From NCBI RefSeq assembly GCF_001411475.1, contig NZ_LLWH01000209.1:1-64000 (forward strand): 64,000 nucleotides of DNA, in the 5' to 3' direction. The notes below the pieces were generated by a model. It was not told the DNA's origin. It worked only from the letters and a program-made list of their open reading frames with translations, and ran no database searches. Positions 45,869 through 55,801 of this stretch are shown here, piece by piece. The stretch is from Pseudomonas endophytica (GTDB taxonomy: Bacteria; Pseudomonadota; Gammaproteobacteria; Pseudomonadales; Pseudomonadaceae). The position numbers and the translations under genes were made by a program. How positions within the stretch are numbered: the stretch's first letter is position 1; each line of letters opens with the position of its first letter.

Positions 45869-46729
45869 TTAAGGTAGCTCAATCCGACCGCTCTCACCGA
45901 GAACGGTCGGCCAATCGCCTGCCGCCCAACGGGTTTTAGCCCGCTTGATTAATGCATGATCGCTGGCGACGAAGTTCCAGCTCATCCGCCGCGGCCCATC
46001 GAGTGGCGCACCGCCGATTAGCACCGCGTGGCAATCGCCATCTGCGCTCAGTGTTAGCGCTTCACCAGCCGGTAATAGCACTAGGCTTTGAACTTCAAGG
46101 GGTTGGTCTTCCAACTGCATATCGCCTTGCAGCACATACAGTGCTCGCTCCTGATGCTCGTTCGGAATCAGCAGGGTGGTGGCTGTTTGCATGTGTATTT
46201 CGGCATACACCGTAGGTGACAGCACAGGCACAGGCGACTCAAGACAAAAGCCTGTGCCTGCAATCATCCGGATTCTGACGCCAAGATTGTCGCTTACGGG
46301 CAGGCTGTCTGCGGGGTGATGGCTGTAAAAGCCTTCGCCTTGTTCATGCTCCTTGGGCGACGCCAACCATACTTGCAGGCCGTGCAAGGTCGAGCCTTGA
46401 TCTCTGAGGGAGGAGGGTGTGCGTTCGATGTGGGCAATAGCTGCGCCTGCAGTCATCCAACTGACTTCACCAGGGCGTACTAGCTGATCAGACCCCAAAC
46501 TGTCCTTGTGCTGCAACTGGCCTTCAAACAGGTACGTCAGAGTCGATAGGCCAATGTGCGGGTGCTGTTTAATATCCACACCGTGACCCGGCGAATATTC
46601 CGTCTCTAGCATGTGATCGAAAAACACAAACGGCCCAACACTGCGGGATTTGGCTGAGGGCAGCGGGCGCAAGATTGGTTGGCCCTCAACCTCTTCGGCT
46701 CGCGGTTTGATCACGGTGGATGTAGGCAT
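45869..46729 (-). CDS. pirin-family cupin protein
   Basis: 286 aa with two cupin halves. SVGPFVFFDHMLETEYSPGHGVDIKQHPHIGLSTLTYLFEGQLQHKDSLG carries the metal histidines, and QVWLASPKEHEQGEGFYSHH and PRRMSWNFVASDHALIKRAKTRW are typical. Some pirins have quercetinase activity, others regulate. ATG 46729 (MPTSTVIKPRAEE) is chosen; an in-frame ATG 36 bp upstream is possible. Upstream neighbour is OsmC. Confidence 0.9.
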   Translation of the reverse strand: MPTSTVIKPRAEEVEGQPILRPLPSAKSRSVGPFVFFDHMLETEYSPGHGVDIKQHPHIGLSTLTYLFEGQLQHKDSLGSDQLVRPGEVSWMTAGAAIAHIERTPSSLRDQGSTLHGLQVWLASPKEHEQGEGFYSHHPADSLPVSDNLGVRIRMIAGTGFCLESPVPVLSPTVYAEIHMQTATTLLIPNEHQERALYVLQGDMQLEDQPLEVQSLVLLPAGEALTLSADGDCHAVLIGGAPLDGPRRMSWNFVASDHALIKRAKTRWAAGDWPTVLGESGRIELP

Positions 46730-46789
46730 GGACCGGTCCGGGCAATTAGAGAAGGCGTTGAGCATAACCCAACGCCCCCCAAGCCGGCA

Positions 46790-47206
46790 TTATTGGCTGA
46801 AAGCGCCTTCCGACAGATGAGTTTCAATCGTGACATCAGCCGTGGTCATCAATTTGTGTACCGGGCACTTGTCGGCGACTTTATGCAGCTCTTCGCGTTG
46901 TTGGTCGGTCAATACGCCCTTGAGGGTCAGTTTGACGTGTACCGCATACTTGCCGTTTTGCTCTTCGCTGGCGTCGTGCTTAACCTCAACCGTGACACCT
47001 GTGAGCGGGATATCCTTCTTTTGCGCATAGAGCTTGAGAGTTAACGCTTTACAGGCGCCCAGTGCCGCATCGAAATAGTCATGCGGCGAGGGCGCGGAAC
47101 CCTCGCCACCGATTGATTTGGGAACATCAGTAAACACTTCGTAATCGTCGATTTTAATGCTGTGACGAAAACCTTCGTGGGATACGGTATTAACGGTAAC
47201 AGTCAT
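46790..47206 (-). CDS. OsmC/Ohr-family peroxidase-like protein
   Basis: 138 aa. Fold landmarks: GGEGSAPSPHDYFDAALGACKALTLKLYAQKK with the first Cys, and DKCPVHKLMTTADVTIET with the second, the redox pair of OsmC proteins that reduce organic hydroperoxides. The ATG at 47204-47206 starts MTVTVNTVSHEG. A separate unit behind the fabB terminator. Confidence 0.9.
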   Translation of the reverse strand: MTVTVNTVSHEGFRHSIKIDDYEVFTDVPKSIGGEGSAPSPHDYFDAALGACKALTLKLYAQKKDIPLTGVTVEVKHDASEEQNGKYAVHVKLTLKGVLTDQQREELHKVADKCPVHKLMTTADVTIETHLSEGAFSQ

Positions 47207-47281
47207 GGCAAACCTCAGAGTGCAGTGATAAAGGTCCTGATCTTTATAGAGCACTCTGTAGTGTTGTACGTTCCATGAGGC

Positions 47282-47316
47282 AAAAAAAATGCCCCGACTA
47301 AGTCGGAGCATTTTTT
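47282..47316 (-). terminator. rho-independent terminator after fabB
   Basis: On the transcribed strand GCTCCGAC, TTA, GTCGGGGC followed by a run of seven or more T. Confidence 0.9.
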
Positions 47317-47331
47317 ATAGAGCGAGGAGGC

Positions 47332-48552
47332 TTACTTGCCTTCCCAGCGCTTCAGAACCAGAGTGGCGTTAGTGCCGCCGAAACCGAAGCTGTTGCTCAT
47401 CACGGTGTTGATAGTGGCATCTTCACGCGTCTTGGTCAGTACTGGCATATCAGCAACCGCTGGGTCCAGTTCTTCGACGTTAGCAGAGCCAGCAATGAAG
47501 TTGCCTTCCATCATCAGCATGCAATAGATTGCTTCATGAACGCCTGCGGCGCCCAAAGAGTGACCTGATAGGCTTTTGGTCGAGCTGATAGGCGGTGCCT
47601 TGTCTGCGAAGACCTCACGAATACCTTTCATCTCTGCCACGTCGCCAACCGGAGTCGAAGTGCCGTGGGTGTTGATGTAGTCGATCGGTGCGTCAACAGT
47701 CGACATTGCCATCTGCATGCAGCGGATAGCGCCTTCGCCACTTGGGGCAACCATGTCATAGCCATCTGACGTTGCGCCGTAGCCAACGATTTCGGCGTAG
47801 ATCTTGGCACCACGCGCCAAGGCGTGCTCTAGCTCTTCAACCACAACCATGCCGCCACCACCCGCGATGACAAAACCGTCACGCTTGGAGTCGTAGGCAC
47901 GGGAGGCTTTTTCTGGTGTTTCATTATATTGGCTGGACAGTGCGCCCATGGCGTCGAACAGGAACGATTGGCTCCAATGCTCTTCTTCACCGCCGCCCGC
48001 AAATACGATGTCTTGCTTACCCATCTGGATCTGTTCCATGGCGTGACCAATGCAGTGAGCACTGGTAGCGCAGGCAGAGGCGATGGAGTAGTTCAAGCCC
48101 TTGATTTTGAATGGTGTCGCCAGACAAGCCGAAACAGTGCTGCTCATGGTCCGCGTTACACGGTACGGGCCGACACGTTTCACGCCTTTTTCGCGCAGGA
48201 TGTCCAGCGCTTCCATCTGGTTCAAGGTCGACGCGCCACCGGAACCTGCGATCAGACCCGTACGCGGGTTGGATACTTGCTCATCGGTCAGACCCGAATC
48301 GGTGATGGCGTCTTTCATGGCCAGATAAGCGTAAGCCGCGGCATGGCCAACGAAACGATAAATCTTACGATCTATCAGCTCTTCGAGGTTCAGGTCAATG
48401 GAGCCGGAAACCTGGCTACGCAGACCCATTTCAGCGTATTCCGGGTTGAAGCGGATGCCAGGGCGACTAGCACGCAGGTTAGCGGAGACGGTCTCTTTGT
48501 CATTGCCTAAGCACGAAACGATGCCCAGACCAGTGATAACGACGCGGCGCAT
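47332..48552 (-). CDS. fabB: beta-ketoacyl-ACP synthase I
   Basis: Elongates acyl-ACP including the cis-unsaturated branch. 406 aa. Cys-His-His site: [14 protein letters not shown] (about C163), [12 protein letters not shown] and [11 protein letters not shown]. Starts 11 bp after fabA in one operon and ends at a strong terminator. Confidence 0.98.
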   Translation of the reverse strand: MRRVVITGLGIVSCLGNDKETVSANLRASRPGIRFNPEYAEMGLRSQVSGSIDLNLEELIDRKIYRFVGHAAAYAYLAMKDAITDSGLTDEQVSNPRTGLIAGSGGASTLNQMEALDILREKGVKRVGPYRVTRTMSSTVSACLATPFKIKGLNYSIASACATSAHCIGHAMEQIQMGKQDIVFAGGGEEEHWSQSFLFDAMGALSSQYNETPEKASRAYDSKRDGFVIAGGGGMVVVEELEHALARGAKIYAEIVGYGATSDGYDMVAPSGEGAIRCMQMAMSTVDAPIDYINTHGTSTPVGDVAEMKGIREVFADKAPPISSTKSLSGHSLGAAGVHEAIYCMLMMEGNFIAGSANVEELDPAVADMPVLTKTREDATINTVMSNSFGFGGTNATLVLKRWEGK

Positions 48553-48563
48553 GCGGATAACCC

Positions 48564-49079
48564 TTAAAAGTTGTCAGTTGAGGTGAACACGCCGACCCGT
48601 AGGCCTTCGGCGGTATAAATCTCGCGACCGTCGACAGCCACCGAACCATCAGCAATGGCCAGGTTCAGCTTGCCCTTCAGCACGCGTTTGATCTGAATGT
48701 TGTAGGTGACTTTCTTGGCAGTCGGCAAAACCTGACCAAAGAACTTCACTTCGCCCGAACCCAAGGCGCGACCACGTCCTGGTAAACCTTGCCAGCCCAA
48801 GTAAAAGCCTACCAACTGCCACATGGCGTCGAGGCCCAGGCAGCCTGGCATTACCGGATCACCCTCAAAGTGGCAGGCAAAAAACCACAGGTCTGGAGTG
48901 ATATCCAGCTCGGCGACCAACTCACCTTTGCCGTACTTGCCGCCATCTTCACTGATATGGGTGATGCGATCCACCATCAGCATGTTAGGGGCGGGCAGTT
49001 GCGCGTTACCTGGGCCGAACAGTTCGCCGCGGCTACAGCGCAGCAGATCTTCCCGAGTAAAGGCGTTTTGTTTGGTCAT
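48564..49079 (-). CDS. fabA: 3-hydroxydecanoyl-ACP dehydratase/isomerase
   Basis: Introduces the cis double bond of bacterial unsaturated fatty acids. 171 aa with H70 and D84 in [57 protein letters not shown] is the family N-terminus; GAGGAGC precedes the ATG. A FabR/DesT-like palindrome lies 133 bp upstream. Confidence 0.98.
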   Translation of the reverse strand: MTKQNAFTREDLLRCSRGELFGPGNAQLPAPNMLMVDRITHISEDGGKYGKGELVAELDITPDLWFFACHFEGDPVMPGCLGLDAMWQLVGFYLGWQGLPGRGRALGSGEVKFFGQVLPTAKKVTYNIQIKRVLKGKLNLAIADGSVAVDGREIYTAEGLRVGVFTSTDNF

Positions 49080-49211
49080 GCGAGCTCCTCAATAATCCCA
49101 TGCGGCGGGGTGGGGCAAATCTTCCCGACCAACCGAAACATCGTGTCTCAGTTCGCCAGCCTAAACATAGACTATTGCGTTGTAGTGAAAGTCACAGCGC
49201 AAAGGACAGGA

Positions 49212-49225
49212 ATGTACACTTGTGC
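49212..49225. promoter_or_regulatory. FabR/DesT-like operator upstream of fabAB
   Basis: TGTACACTTGTGCA: arms TGTACA and TGTGCA (one mismatch) around two bases, in the 248-bp fabA leader. This is the layout of TetR-family unsaturated-fatty-acid regulator sites (core GTACA-NN-TGT). Assignment is by resemblance. Confidence 0.5.
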
Positions 49226-49327
49226 ACTGAAAATTTAAATCGAACCGGTTCAGGGGTCCATTCGGGTGCCTAAGACTGCCGCACTTTTGCATTTTACGCC
49301 AGTCGCAGGTGGCTCTTTAGCCTCAAG

Positions 49328-51226
49328 TTACTGGATCCAGTACTGTAGAATTTGCTCCAGATCGGTTCGCTTGAATGGCTTTGCGAGGTAATCATTCATA
49401 CCAGCTTGTAAGCAAGCTTCCCTATCCCCCTGTAATGCATTCGCGGTCAGGGCAATAATTGGCACCGTCATACATCCTACTAATTGTCGGATTTGCCGGG
49501 TGGCTTCATAGCCATCAATGATCGGCAAGCGACAGTCCATCAGAATTGCTGCATAACGCTCGGTATTTGCGTGGTGGATAGCTTGTGCGCCGTCACTGAC
49601 CACGCACACGTCATAGCCCAAGCTTCGTAACGTAGCTCCAATTACCGCTTGATTGACCGGGTTGTCTTCTACCAGCAGCACTCTGCGTCCTTGCAGTGGC
49701 GGCGGTTGTGCAACCAATGCCGGTTGGAGGGCAGTGACTTTGGGTTGATGACGCTCCAGCGTGATCTTTAGGGTGAACACAGAGCCCTGACCTTCTTTAC
49801 TCTTGGCACGCAGTGTGCCGCCCATACGCTCCGCTAGCGTTCGGGCGATGGGCAGACCCAAACCTGTACCACCATAGCGACGGGATATAGAGCTGTCCGC
49901 TTGTTTAAAAGCGTCAAACATCGATTCAAGTTTGTCGCCACTAATCCCGATGCCGGTATCACGTACCGTGCAGGTGAGGCCAATCAATGTGTGATCAAGT
50001 GATTGCCATTGAACTTCAATATTGACGCCCCCGGACTCGGTGAACTTCAAGGCATTATCAATCAGGTTGACCAGAATTTGCCGTATCCGGGTAGGGTCCC
50101 CGAGTACGTGTAAGGTCGACAAGCCTTCAGGGCGTGTCAGTTGCAGGAACAGGCCACGCTGGTCTGCGCTGAACTGGAAGGTTTGCGCGCAGTTGTCGAT
50201 TAGGTCCAACAAGTTGAACGCAATATGTTCAAGCTCTAGGGTCGAACGTTCAATCTTCGAGAAATCGAGGATGTCGTTGATCACCTTTAGCAAATGTTCA
50301 GTAGATTGTGAGGCGAGATCCGCATACTCCTTCTGTTCCTCAGTCATCTCAGTAGTTTCGAGTAACTGCAGCATGCCCAGTACGCCATTCATTGGGGTGC
50401 GCAACTCGTGACTCATCATTGCCAAAAAGTCAGTTTTGGCACGGTTAGCCCGCTCGGCCTCTTCACGCGTTTGAATAAGCTGAGACATAGCGGTTTGCTG
50501 TTCGCGGCTGGCTTGCTCAAGACCTTCGGCCAAATTGTTGATGTGCTTAGCCAAGCTACCTAGCTCGCCATCGTCAACCACCGGCAAAGGCGCTGTGTAA
50601 TCTGCGCGCTGAATCGCCTTGACCGCTTTGCTCATATCACTGATGGGCTTGGACAGATTTGAAGCCAGACGCCGTGCTAGCAAGTAGGTAAAGCCCAGGG
50701 CGAATAGGGCGAGAATCACCGCTTTAAGCAAAATCTCTTGTTGACGCTTACTAAACGCATCATTGGACATGCCTACCAGCACGCGGCCCAAGTAATCTTC
50801 TTCGGGGGCTATCGTGTGGTGGCTATGAAGGAGTGTTGAGTTGCTGGTGCGGTTTCTTTGCCAGCGAACCGGCGCCTGGAAAACCTTAAGCTGCGCTCCC
50901 TCGTGGTGGGAGTACTCAGCCTTCTTAGCCTGAGCCAGCGTTTTGCCCGCACGGTCCTGTATTTGAATGAACTCGACATGGGGAGTATTGAGTGAGGCGT
51001 TTATCAGGCTTTTTAAGATCAGCGCGTTACCTGAAAAGACCCCGTATTCACTGGCCGGAGCTAACTGATTAGCGATCAACTGACCCGTATAGTTAAGTTC
51101 CTGGCGCAAGTCCTGAATCCGCACACAGGTAAAAAAACTGATTAACAACAGCGTTATTAATAAAGCTGGACCCAGACTCATCATCTGCGTTCGGGTATGA
51201 ATATCCCAGCGACTACGTGTCGTCAT
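49328..51226 (-). CDS. hybrid sensor histidine kinase, PA1611-like
   Basis: 632 aa: helix 15-36, periplasmic loop to about 165, helix 167-185, HAMP (about 185-240), HisKA with H273 (MMSHELRTPMNG), ATPase (ILVNLIDNALKF, VRDTGIGIS, GGTGLGLPI) and a receiver from about 515 with D564 (ILMDCRLPIIDG). No Hpt domain, so it needs a separate phosphotransfer protein. Gene order with fabA and gpsA matches PAO1 PA1611, a kinase linked to the Gac/RetS switch. Transcribed in the same direction as fabAB. Confidence 0.9.
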   Translation of the reverse strand: MTTRSRWDIHTRTQMMSLGPALLITLLLISFFTCVRIQDLRQELNYTGQLIANQLAPASEYGVFSGNALILKSLINASLNTPHVEFIQIQDRAGKTLAQAKKAEYSHHEGAQLKVFQAPVRWQRNRTSNSTLLHSHHTIAPEEDYLGRVLVGMSNDAFSKRQQEILLKAVILALFALGFTYLLARRLASNLSKPISDMSKAVKAIQRADYTAPLPVVDDGELGSLAKHINNLAEGLEQASREQQTAMSQLIQTREEAERANRAKTDFLAMMSHELRTPMNGVLGMLQLLETTEMTEEQKEYADLASQSTEHLLKVINDILDFSKIERSTLELEHIAFNLLDLIDNCAQTFQFSADQRGLFLQLTRPEGLSTLHVLGDPTRIRQILVNLIDNALKFTESGGVNIEVQWQSLDHTLIGLTCTVRDTGIGISGDKLESMFDAFKQADSSISRRYGGTGLGLPIARTLAERMGGTLRAKSKEGQGSVFTLKITLERHQPKVTALQPALVAQPPPLQGRRVLLVEDNPVNQAVIGATLRSLGYDVCVVSDGAQAIHHANTERYAAILMDCRLPIIDGYEATRQIRQLVGCMTVPIIALTANALQGDREACLQAGMNDYLAKPFKRTDLEQILQYWIQ

Positions 51227-51503
51227 GAATGATGAATTCCTTCAGTGGTGCGCGTGTCAGCAAAAATGTCGCCCGTAGAAGCTGTCATCCGTGACTCGAT
51301 AGTGGTCATTTTATATGTAGCAGAGCTGCCATTAGTTATCAGTGCATGCGTGGCATGGTAACTGAGCCGTCAGACATTGATAGTCGAGGTCTGTTTTTTC
51401 TTAAGCTAAAGCGTAAATTCCGATGCTTTATGGGGCTGGTCGCCCGGCACGCGGCCCGTATAATGCCGCGATTGCCACTGCTAGATGGATGACGGGATTG
51501 CAT

Positions 51504-52529
51504 ATGACTGAACAGCACGCTATTGCGGTCTTGGGAGGCGGAAGCTTTGGCACCGCTGTGGCCAACTTGCTGGCAGAAAACGGTCATCGTGTGCATCAGT
51601 GGATGCGCGATCCCGAGCAAGCCGAGGCCATGCGCCTTAATCGTGAGAACCCGCGATACCTCAAAGGCATCAAAATTCATTCCGGTGTCGAGCCGGTCAC
51701 TGATCTGCAAGCCACGCTAGATAGCTGCACATTGTGTTTCGTCGCATTGCCCTCCAGCGCGTTGCGCAGTGTGCTGGCAGCGCACGCTGAGCGGCTGAGG
51801 GGCAAAATGCTGGTCAGTTTGACCAAGGGTATTGAGGCTCACAGCTTCAAACTGATGAGCGAAATTCTTGAAGAAATCGCCCCTCAAGCCAGAATAGGCG
51901 TCTTGTCCGGCCCAAACCTAGCGCGTGAAGTGGCAGAGCATGCGCTCACCGCTACTGTAGTTGCGAGCGCCGACGAAGCATTGTGCGCCAGTGTACAGGC
52001 CGCTTTGCATGGTCGTACGTTCCGCGTCTATGCCAGCGCTGACCGCTTCGGCGTTGAGCTGGGCGGGGCATTAAAAAACGTTTACGCCATCATTGCCGGC
52101 ATGGCGGTGGCGCTGGGTATGGGTGAAAACACCAAAAGCATGCTGATCACGCGCGCATTGGCAGAAATGACCCGGTTTGCGGTCAGCCAAGGCGCTAATC
52201 CTATGACCTTTCTTGGTTTGGCGGGCGTAGGAGATTTGATCGTGACCTGTACGTCGCCTAAAAGCCGCAACTATCAAGTTGGCTACGCGTTGGGGCAGGG
52301 GCTGAGCTTAGAAGATGCGGTTGCCCGTTTAGGCGAAGTGGCCGAGGGTGTGAATACGCTTAAAGTACTCAAGGCCAAAGCACAGGAGTTGAACGTTTAC
52401 ATGCCATTGGTTGCAGGCTTGCATGCCATTCTGTTTGAAGGCCGTACGCTCAATCAGGTGATCGAGCTATTGATGCGTGCAGAGCCCAAGACCGATGTCG
52501 ATTTTATCTCCACCAGTGGTTTTAACTGA
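51504..52529 (+). CDS. gpsA: glycerol-3-phosphate dehydrogenase [NAD(P)+]
   Basis: Makes sn-glycerol-3-phosphate for phospholipids. 341 aa. [22 protein letters not shown] binds the nucleotide; [15 protein letters not shown] and the catalytic-Lys segment [17 protein letters not shown] follow; [18 protein letters not shown] ends the core. ATG 51504 ([11 protein letters not shown]) is chosen; the upstream in-frame stretch is not conserved. Confidence 0.96.
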   Translation: MTEQHAIAVLGGGSFGTAVANLLAENGHRVHQWMRDPEQAEAMRLNRENPRYLKGIKIHSGVEPVTDLQATLDSCTLCFVALPSSALRSVLAAHAERLRGKMLVSLTKGIEAHSFKLMSEILEEIAPQARIGVLSGPNLAREVAEHALTATVVASADEALCASVQAALHGRTFRVYASADRFGVELGGALKNVYAIIAGMAVALGMGENTKSMLITRALAEMTRFAVSQGANPMTFLGLAGVGDLIVTCTSPKSRNYQVGYALGQGLSLEDAVARLGEVAEGVNTLKVLKAKAQELNVYMPLVAGLHAILFEGRTLNQVIELLMRAEPKTDVDFISTSGFN

Positions 52530-52547
52530 GCACGAAAGGAGCAGCAC

Positions 52548-52880
52548 ATGAGTGATAGCAATAACGCCCCTAAGTACGAGTCCATTGTGATACGCGCGCT
52601 GTGGATGCTGGTTTTCCTACTGGTTTGGCAGGTCGCGCAATTAGTGCTCGGCGGCCTGGTGCTGGTGCAACTGATTTACCGCCTGTTATACGGCGCACCC
52701 AATCGCGGCTTGATGAATTTTGGTGACAGTTTGAGTCTCTATCTCGCTCAGATTGGGCGTTTTGGCAGCTTCCATACCGAGCAAAAGCCTTGGCCGTTTG
52801 CTGATTGGCCAGCGCCGAGAGCCCCGGAAGGTGAAGCGCCGTATGTCTCCCCCTCAGGCAGCACTGAGACCAAACCATGA
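52548..52880 (+). CDS. DUF4389 membrane protein
   Basis: 110 aa; one or two helices (IVIRALWMLVFLLVWQVAQLVLGGLVLVQLIYRLLYG) and a soluble Pro-rich tail. The RxxWMxxxxxxxxxA...RLLYG pattern is DUF4389. AAGGAGCAGCAC precedes the ATG. It overlaps sixA as ATGA, so the two are co-translated. Confidence 0.9.
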   Translation: MSDSNNAPKYESIVIRALWMLVFLLVWQVAQLVLGGLVLVQLIYRLLYGAPNRGLMNFGDSLSLYLAQIGRFGSFHTEQKPWPFADWPAPRAPEGEAPYVSPSGSTETKP

Positions 52881-53326
52881 AACTCTGGATTTTGCGCCAC
52901 GGCGAAGCCCAGCCTCATGCCCCGCGTGATGCCGATCGCGAGCTCACGCCCTTGGGGTGTGAGCAGGTGTTACGCAGTGCCGAACAATTGCGCTCTAAGC
53001 CACTGAACAGTATCTGGGTCAGCCCTTATGTAAGAGCCCAGCAAACCGCAGCACTCGTGCGCGAAGCCTTAGGTTTTACCTCAGACCTCATCACCGTGCC
53101 GTGGCTGACCCCAGATAGCGAACCTAAATACGCTGCGAGTCAACTGCCCGACAACGCACATGTCTTGCTGGTCAGCCATCAGCCTTTTGTGGGGGAACTG
53201 ATCAGTCTGTTGCAACACGGTCACGTGCGCAAACCACAGCCGATGCACACGGCCAGCTTGGTAGAACTCGAAGGTGAGTGGCCGCTAGCGGGCAGCATGA
53301 AATTGCTTAGTGTGCGCCACCCTTAG
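52877..53326 (+). CDS. sixA: phosphohistidine phosphatase
   Basis: 149-aa histidine phosphatase. LWILRHGEAQPHA holds the nucleophile His; VSPYVRAQQTAALV and LLVSHQPFVGELISLL hold the other active-site residues. SixA dephosphorylates Hpt domains and the nitrogen PTS protein in E. coli; with a hybrid kinase three genes away this may matter. Confidence 0.92.
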   Translation: MKLWILRHGEAQPHAPRDADRELTPLGCEQVLRSAEQLRSKPLNSIWVSPYVRAQQTAALVREALGFTSDLITVPWLTPDSEPKYAASQLPDNAHVLLVSHQPFVGELISLLQHGHVRKPQPMHTASLVELEGEWPLAGSMKLLSVRHP

Positions 53327-53469
53327 TCATCGGTTTGCAGATGGCAGCGTAGCGTTAGTAGCGGCAATGGTTGCAGAGTCGGGTGCGTGTGAAAGATAGT
53401 TGGGTTTAAGTTTGCAGAAGTTTCCTACAGCATAATGGCAGCCAACATTCACAGAGCAAGGAATGACTC

Positions 53470-53913
53470 ATGAGCTTGTGGACGACCCAACCGGACCTCG
53501 CGGACCTCAACGCGAAACGTAAAAACACCATCTGTGACCTGCTCGACATCACCTTTGACGCCTTCGACGATCACTCCATCACGGCGAGCATGGTGGTGGA
53601 TCATCGTACTCATCAACCGTTTGGCTTGTTGCATGGCGGGGCTTCGGTGGTGTTGGCCGAAACACTCGGCTCCATGGCCAGCTATCTGTGCATCGACACA
53701 CAAAAGTTCTTTTGTGTGGGCCTTGAAGTCAACGCCAACCATCTGCGCAGCGTGCGCAGCGGACGGGTGACTGCGATAGCAAAACCGGTTCATATCGGGC
53801 GCACGACCCATGTCTGGGACATTCGTCTGAGCGACGATAACGGCAAACTCAACTGCATTTCTCGGCTGACCATCGCTGTCATACCGTTGGGCGAAACGCC
53901 GCCCGCGCGATGA
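53470..53913 (+). CDS. hotdog-fold acyl-CoA thioesterase
   Basis: 147 aa of the PaaI/MenI-like family. HQPFGLLHGGASVVLAETLGSMAS is the active-site helix with the catalytic Glu, followed by GLEVNANHLRSVRSGRVTAIAKPVHIGRTTHVWDI. Possibly the menaquinone-independent YdiI/EntH type. Own unit after a 143-bp gap. Confidence 0.9.
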   Translation: MSLWTTQPDLADLNAKRKNTICDLLDITFDAFDDHSITASMVVDHRTHQPFGLLHGGASVVLAETLGSMASYLCIDTQKFFCVGLEVNANHLRSVRSGRVTAIAKPVHIGRTTHVWDIRLSDDNGKLNCISRLTIAVIPLGETPPAR

Positions 53914-54021
53914 TTCAACTCGGTAATGGCCGTAGTGGCGTCATGCATGGCGCATACGGTCGTTGCTGTTGGGGTTTCACCTGCAGACAATAAGGCTGAC
54001 TTCTATGTATGGACGCCTTAT

Positions 54022-54822
54022 ATGTCTCGGCAGATTTTCTTCGCCCATGCCAATGGATTTCCGTCAGGCACCTACGGCAAATTGTTTGATGCATTAGCCC
54101 CGGATTATAGCGTCGCCCGTTTATCCCAGCACGCCCACGACCCCCGGTTCCCGGTGGACAACAACTGGAACAATCTGGTCGATGAGTTGATTTATCACCT
54201 GCAAGATCAAGCCGAACCGGTGCTGGGTGTCGGTCATTCGCTGGGCGGCATTTTGCATTTGCACGCGGCGTTGCGCTGCCCGCACTTGTACAAAGGTGTG
54301 GTAATGCTCGACTCACCTGTTCTCACAACGGCCGATCAATGGATGATTCGCGCCGCCAAGCGTTTTGGCTTTATTGACCGTCTGACTCCTGCGGGGCGCA
54401 CGTTGGGGCGGCGTGAAGAATTTGCTGATCGTACTGCAGCACGGCATTACTTCGCGAGCAAGAGCCTGTTTCGCAGTTTTGATCCTGATTGCTTTGAGGC
54501 GTACCTAGAACATGGCTTGCAACCCGTCGACAATCGGCTGCGGCTGAGGTTTGACCCAGCCACAGAAATTGATATTTATCGCGGCGTTCCCCACACCAGT
54601 CCCGGACGTATCGTTCAATTGCAGGTGCCTTTAACTATTGTGCGTGGGCGAGACAGTCGTGTGGTCATGCGCCATCATGCCCGTGCGGTGGGGCGCCTGC
54701 CGCACGGCGAGTCATTGAGTGTGCCGGGTGGACACATGTTTCCGCTGGAACAACCGCAAGAAACCGCTAGCCTGCTCAAACACATTTTTGCCCGCTGGGA
54801 GCTTCGTCAGCCCAGCCCTTGA
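54022..54822 (+). CDS. alpha/beta hydrolase
   Basis: 266 aa. FFAHANGFPSGTYGKLFDAL opens the fold, VLGVGHSLGGILHLHAAL is the nucleophile elbow (GHSLG) and VPGGHMFPLEQP the His. Starts at MSRQIFF (ATG 54022). 12 bp before a second hydrolase gene, same strand. Confidence 0.88.
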   Translation: MSRQIFFAHANGFPSGTYGKLFDALAPDYSVARLSQHAHDPRFPVDNNWNNLVDELIYHLQDQAEPVLGVGHSLGGILHLHAALRCPHLYKGVVMLDSPVLTTADQWMIRAAKRFGFIDRLTPAGRTLGRREEFADRTAARHYFASKSLFRSFDPDCFEAYLEHGLQPVDNRLRLRFDPATEIDIYRGVPHTSPGRIVQLQVPLTIVRGRDSRVVMRHHARAVGRLPHGESLSVPGGHMFPLEQPQETASLLKHIFARWELRQPSP

Positions 54823-54834
54823 AGAGCATTTTGA

Positions 54835-55689
54835 ATGAGCCCTGTGGTTGAAGAAATCCGTCTGAGCCTGCCGCACATCGAACTGGCGGCACATATTTTT
54901 GGTCCAGAAGAGGGGCTTCCGGTCATTGCCCTACATGGTTGGTTGGATAACGCCAACAGCTTTGCACGGCTGGCGCCCAAGCTGTCAGGCTTGCGCATAG
55001 TGGCGCTGGACTTCGCCGGGCATGGCCATTCAGACCACCGCCCACGAGGTGCGGGCTATGCTTTGGCCGATTATGCTTTTGACGTATTGTGCGTCGCCGA
55101 GCAGTTGGGTTGGGAGCGATTCGCCTTGTTAGGGCATTCGCTCGGCGCGATTGTTTCGATGATAATCGCGGGCTCGTGCCCAGAGCGCGTGACCCAGTTG
55201 GCATTAATCGACGGGATTATCCTGCGCAGCGGCCCCGAAAATGACGCCGCGACCAACATGGGCAAAGCCCTTCAGGCGCAGTTGGCGCTCGCGCATAAAC
55301 GCAAAACGGTGCACCCAACACTTGATCGGGCCATTCAAGCGCGCATGAAGGGGCTGGTGGCCGTTAGCCGAGAAGCGGCTGAGTTACTCGCACAGCGCGG
55401 GTTGATGCCTGTGCCGGGGGGCTACAGCTGGCGCAGTGACAGCCGTTTGACGTTGCCGTCGCCGCTGCGCCTGAGTGATACGCAGGCCATGTCTTTTGTG
55501 CGTCAGATAAGCTGCCCGACGACTCTGGTGGTCGCTGAAGAGGGCATGCTGGCCAGTCATCCGCAACTGCTGGATCGTCTACCCTTTACTTTGAAACGGC
55601 TAGCAGGAGGGCATCATTTGCACCTGAATGACGAGGCTGGGGCAGCCCTTGTTGCAGACTGTTTCAATCGCTTCTTCGCCGCTCCTTGA
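54835..55689 (+). CDS. alpha/beta hydrolase
   Basis: 284 aa. VIALHGWLDNANSFARLAPKL, RFALLGHSLGAIVSMIIAGSCPERV (nucleophile elbow) and LAGGHHLHLND (His). Close in type to the previous gene but not a recent duplicate. Gene order matches PAO1 PA1621-PA1622. Substrate unknown. Confidence 0.88.
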   Translation: MSPVVEEIRLSLPHIELAAHIFGPEEGLPVIALHGWLDNANSFARLAPKLSGLRIVALDFAGHGHSDHRPRGAGYALADYAFDVLCVAEQLGWERFALLGHSLGAIVSMIIAGSCPERVTQLALIDGIILRSGPENDAATNMGKALQAQLALAHKRKTVHPTLDRAIQARMKGLVAVSREAAELLAQRGLMPVPGGYSWRSDSRLTLPSPLRLSDTQAMSFVRQISCPTTLVVAEEGMLASHPQLLDRLPFTLKRLAGGHHLHLNDEAGAALVADCFNRFFAAP

Positions 55690-55801
55690 CTTGCGCAGGT
55701 CAACTGTCGAGGCTTGGCAAGTTGAAATGGGAGACAACTATCATGGATCACTACACCGCTGCGCCGTCTAAAGGTTATCCGGTCTCAATCGTGAGACGCC
55801 G

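Noticed and set aside
47929..48510. Plus-strand open frame of 193 codons opposite fabB
   Set aside because: Third-position GC effect on the opposite strand of a highly conserved gene; protein has no domain pattern.
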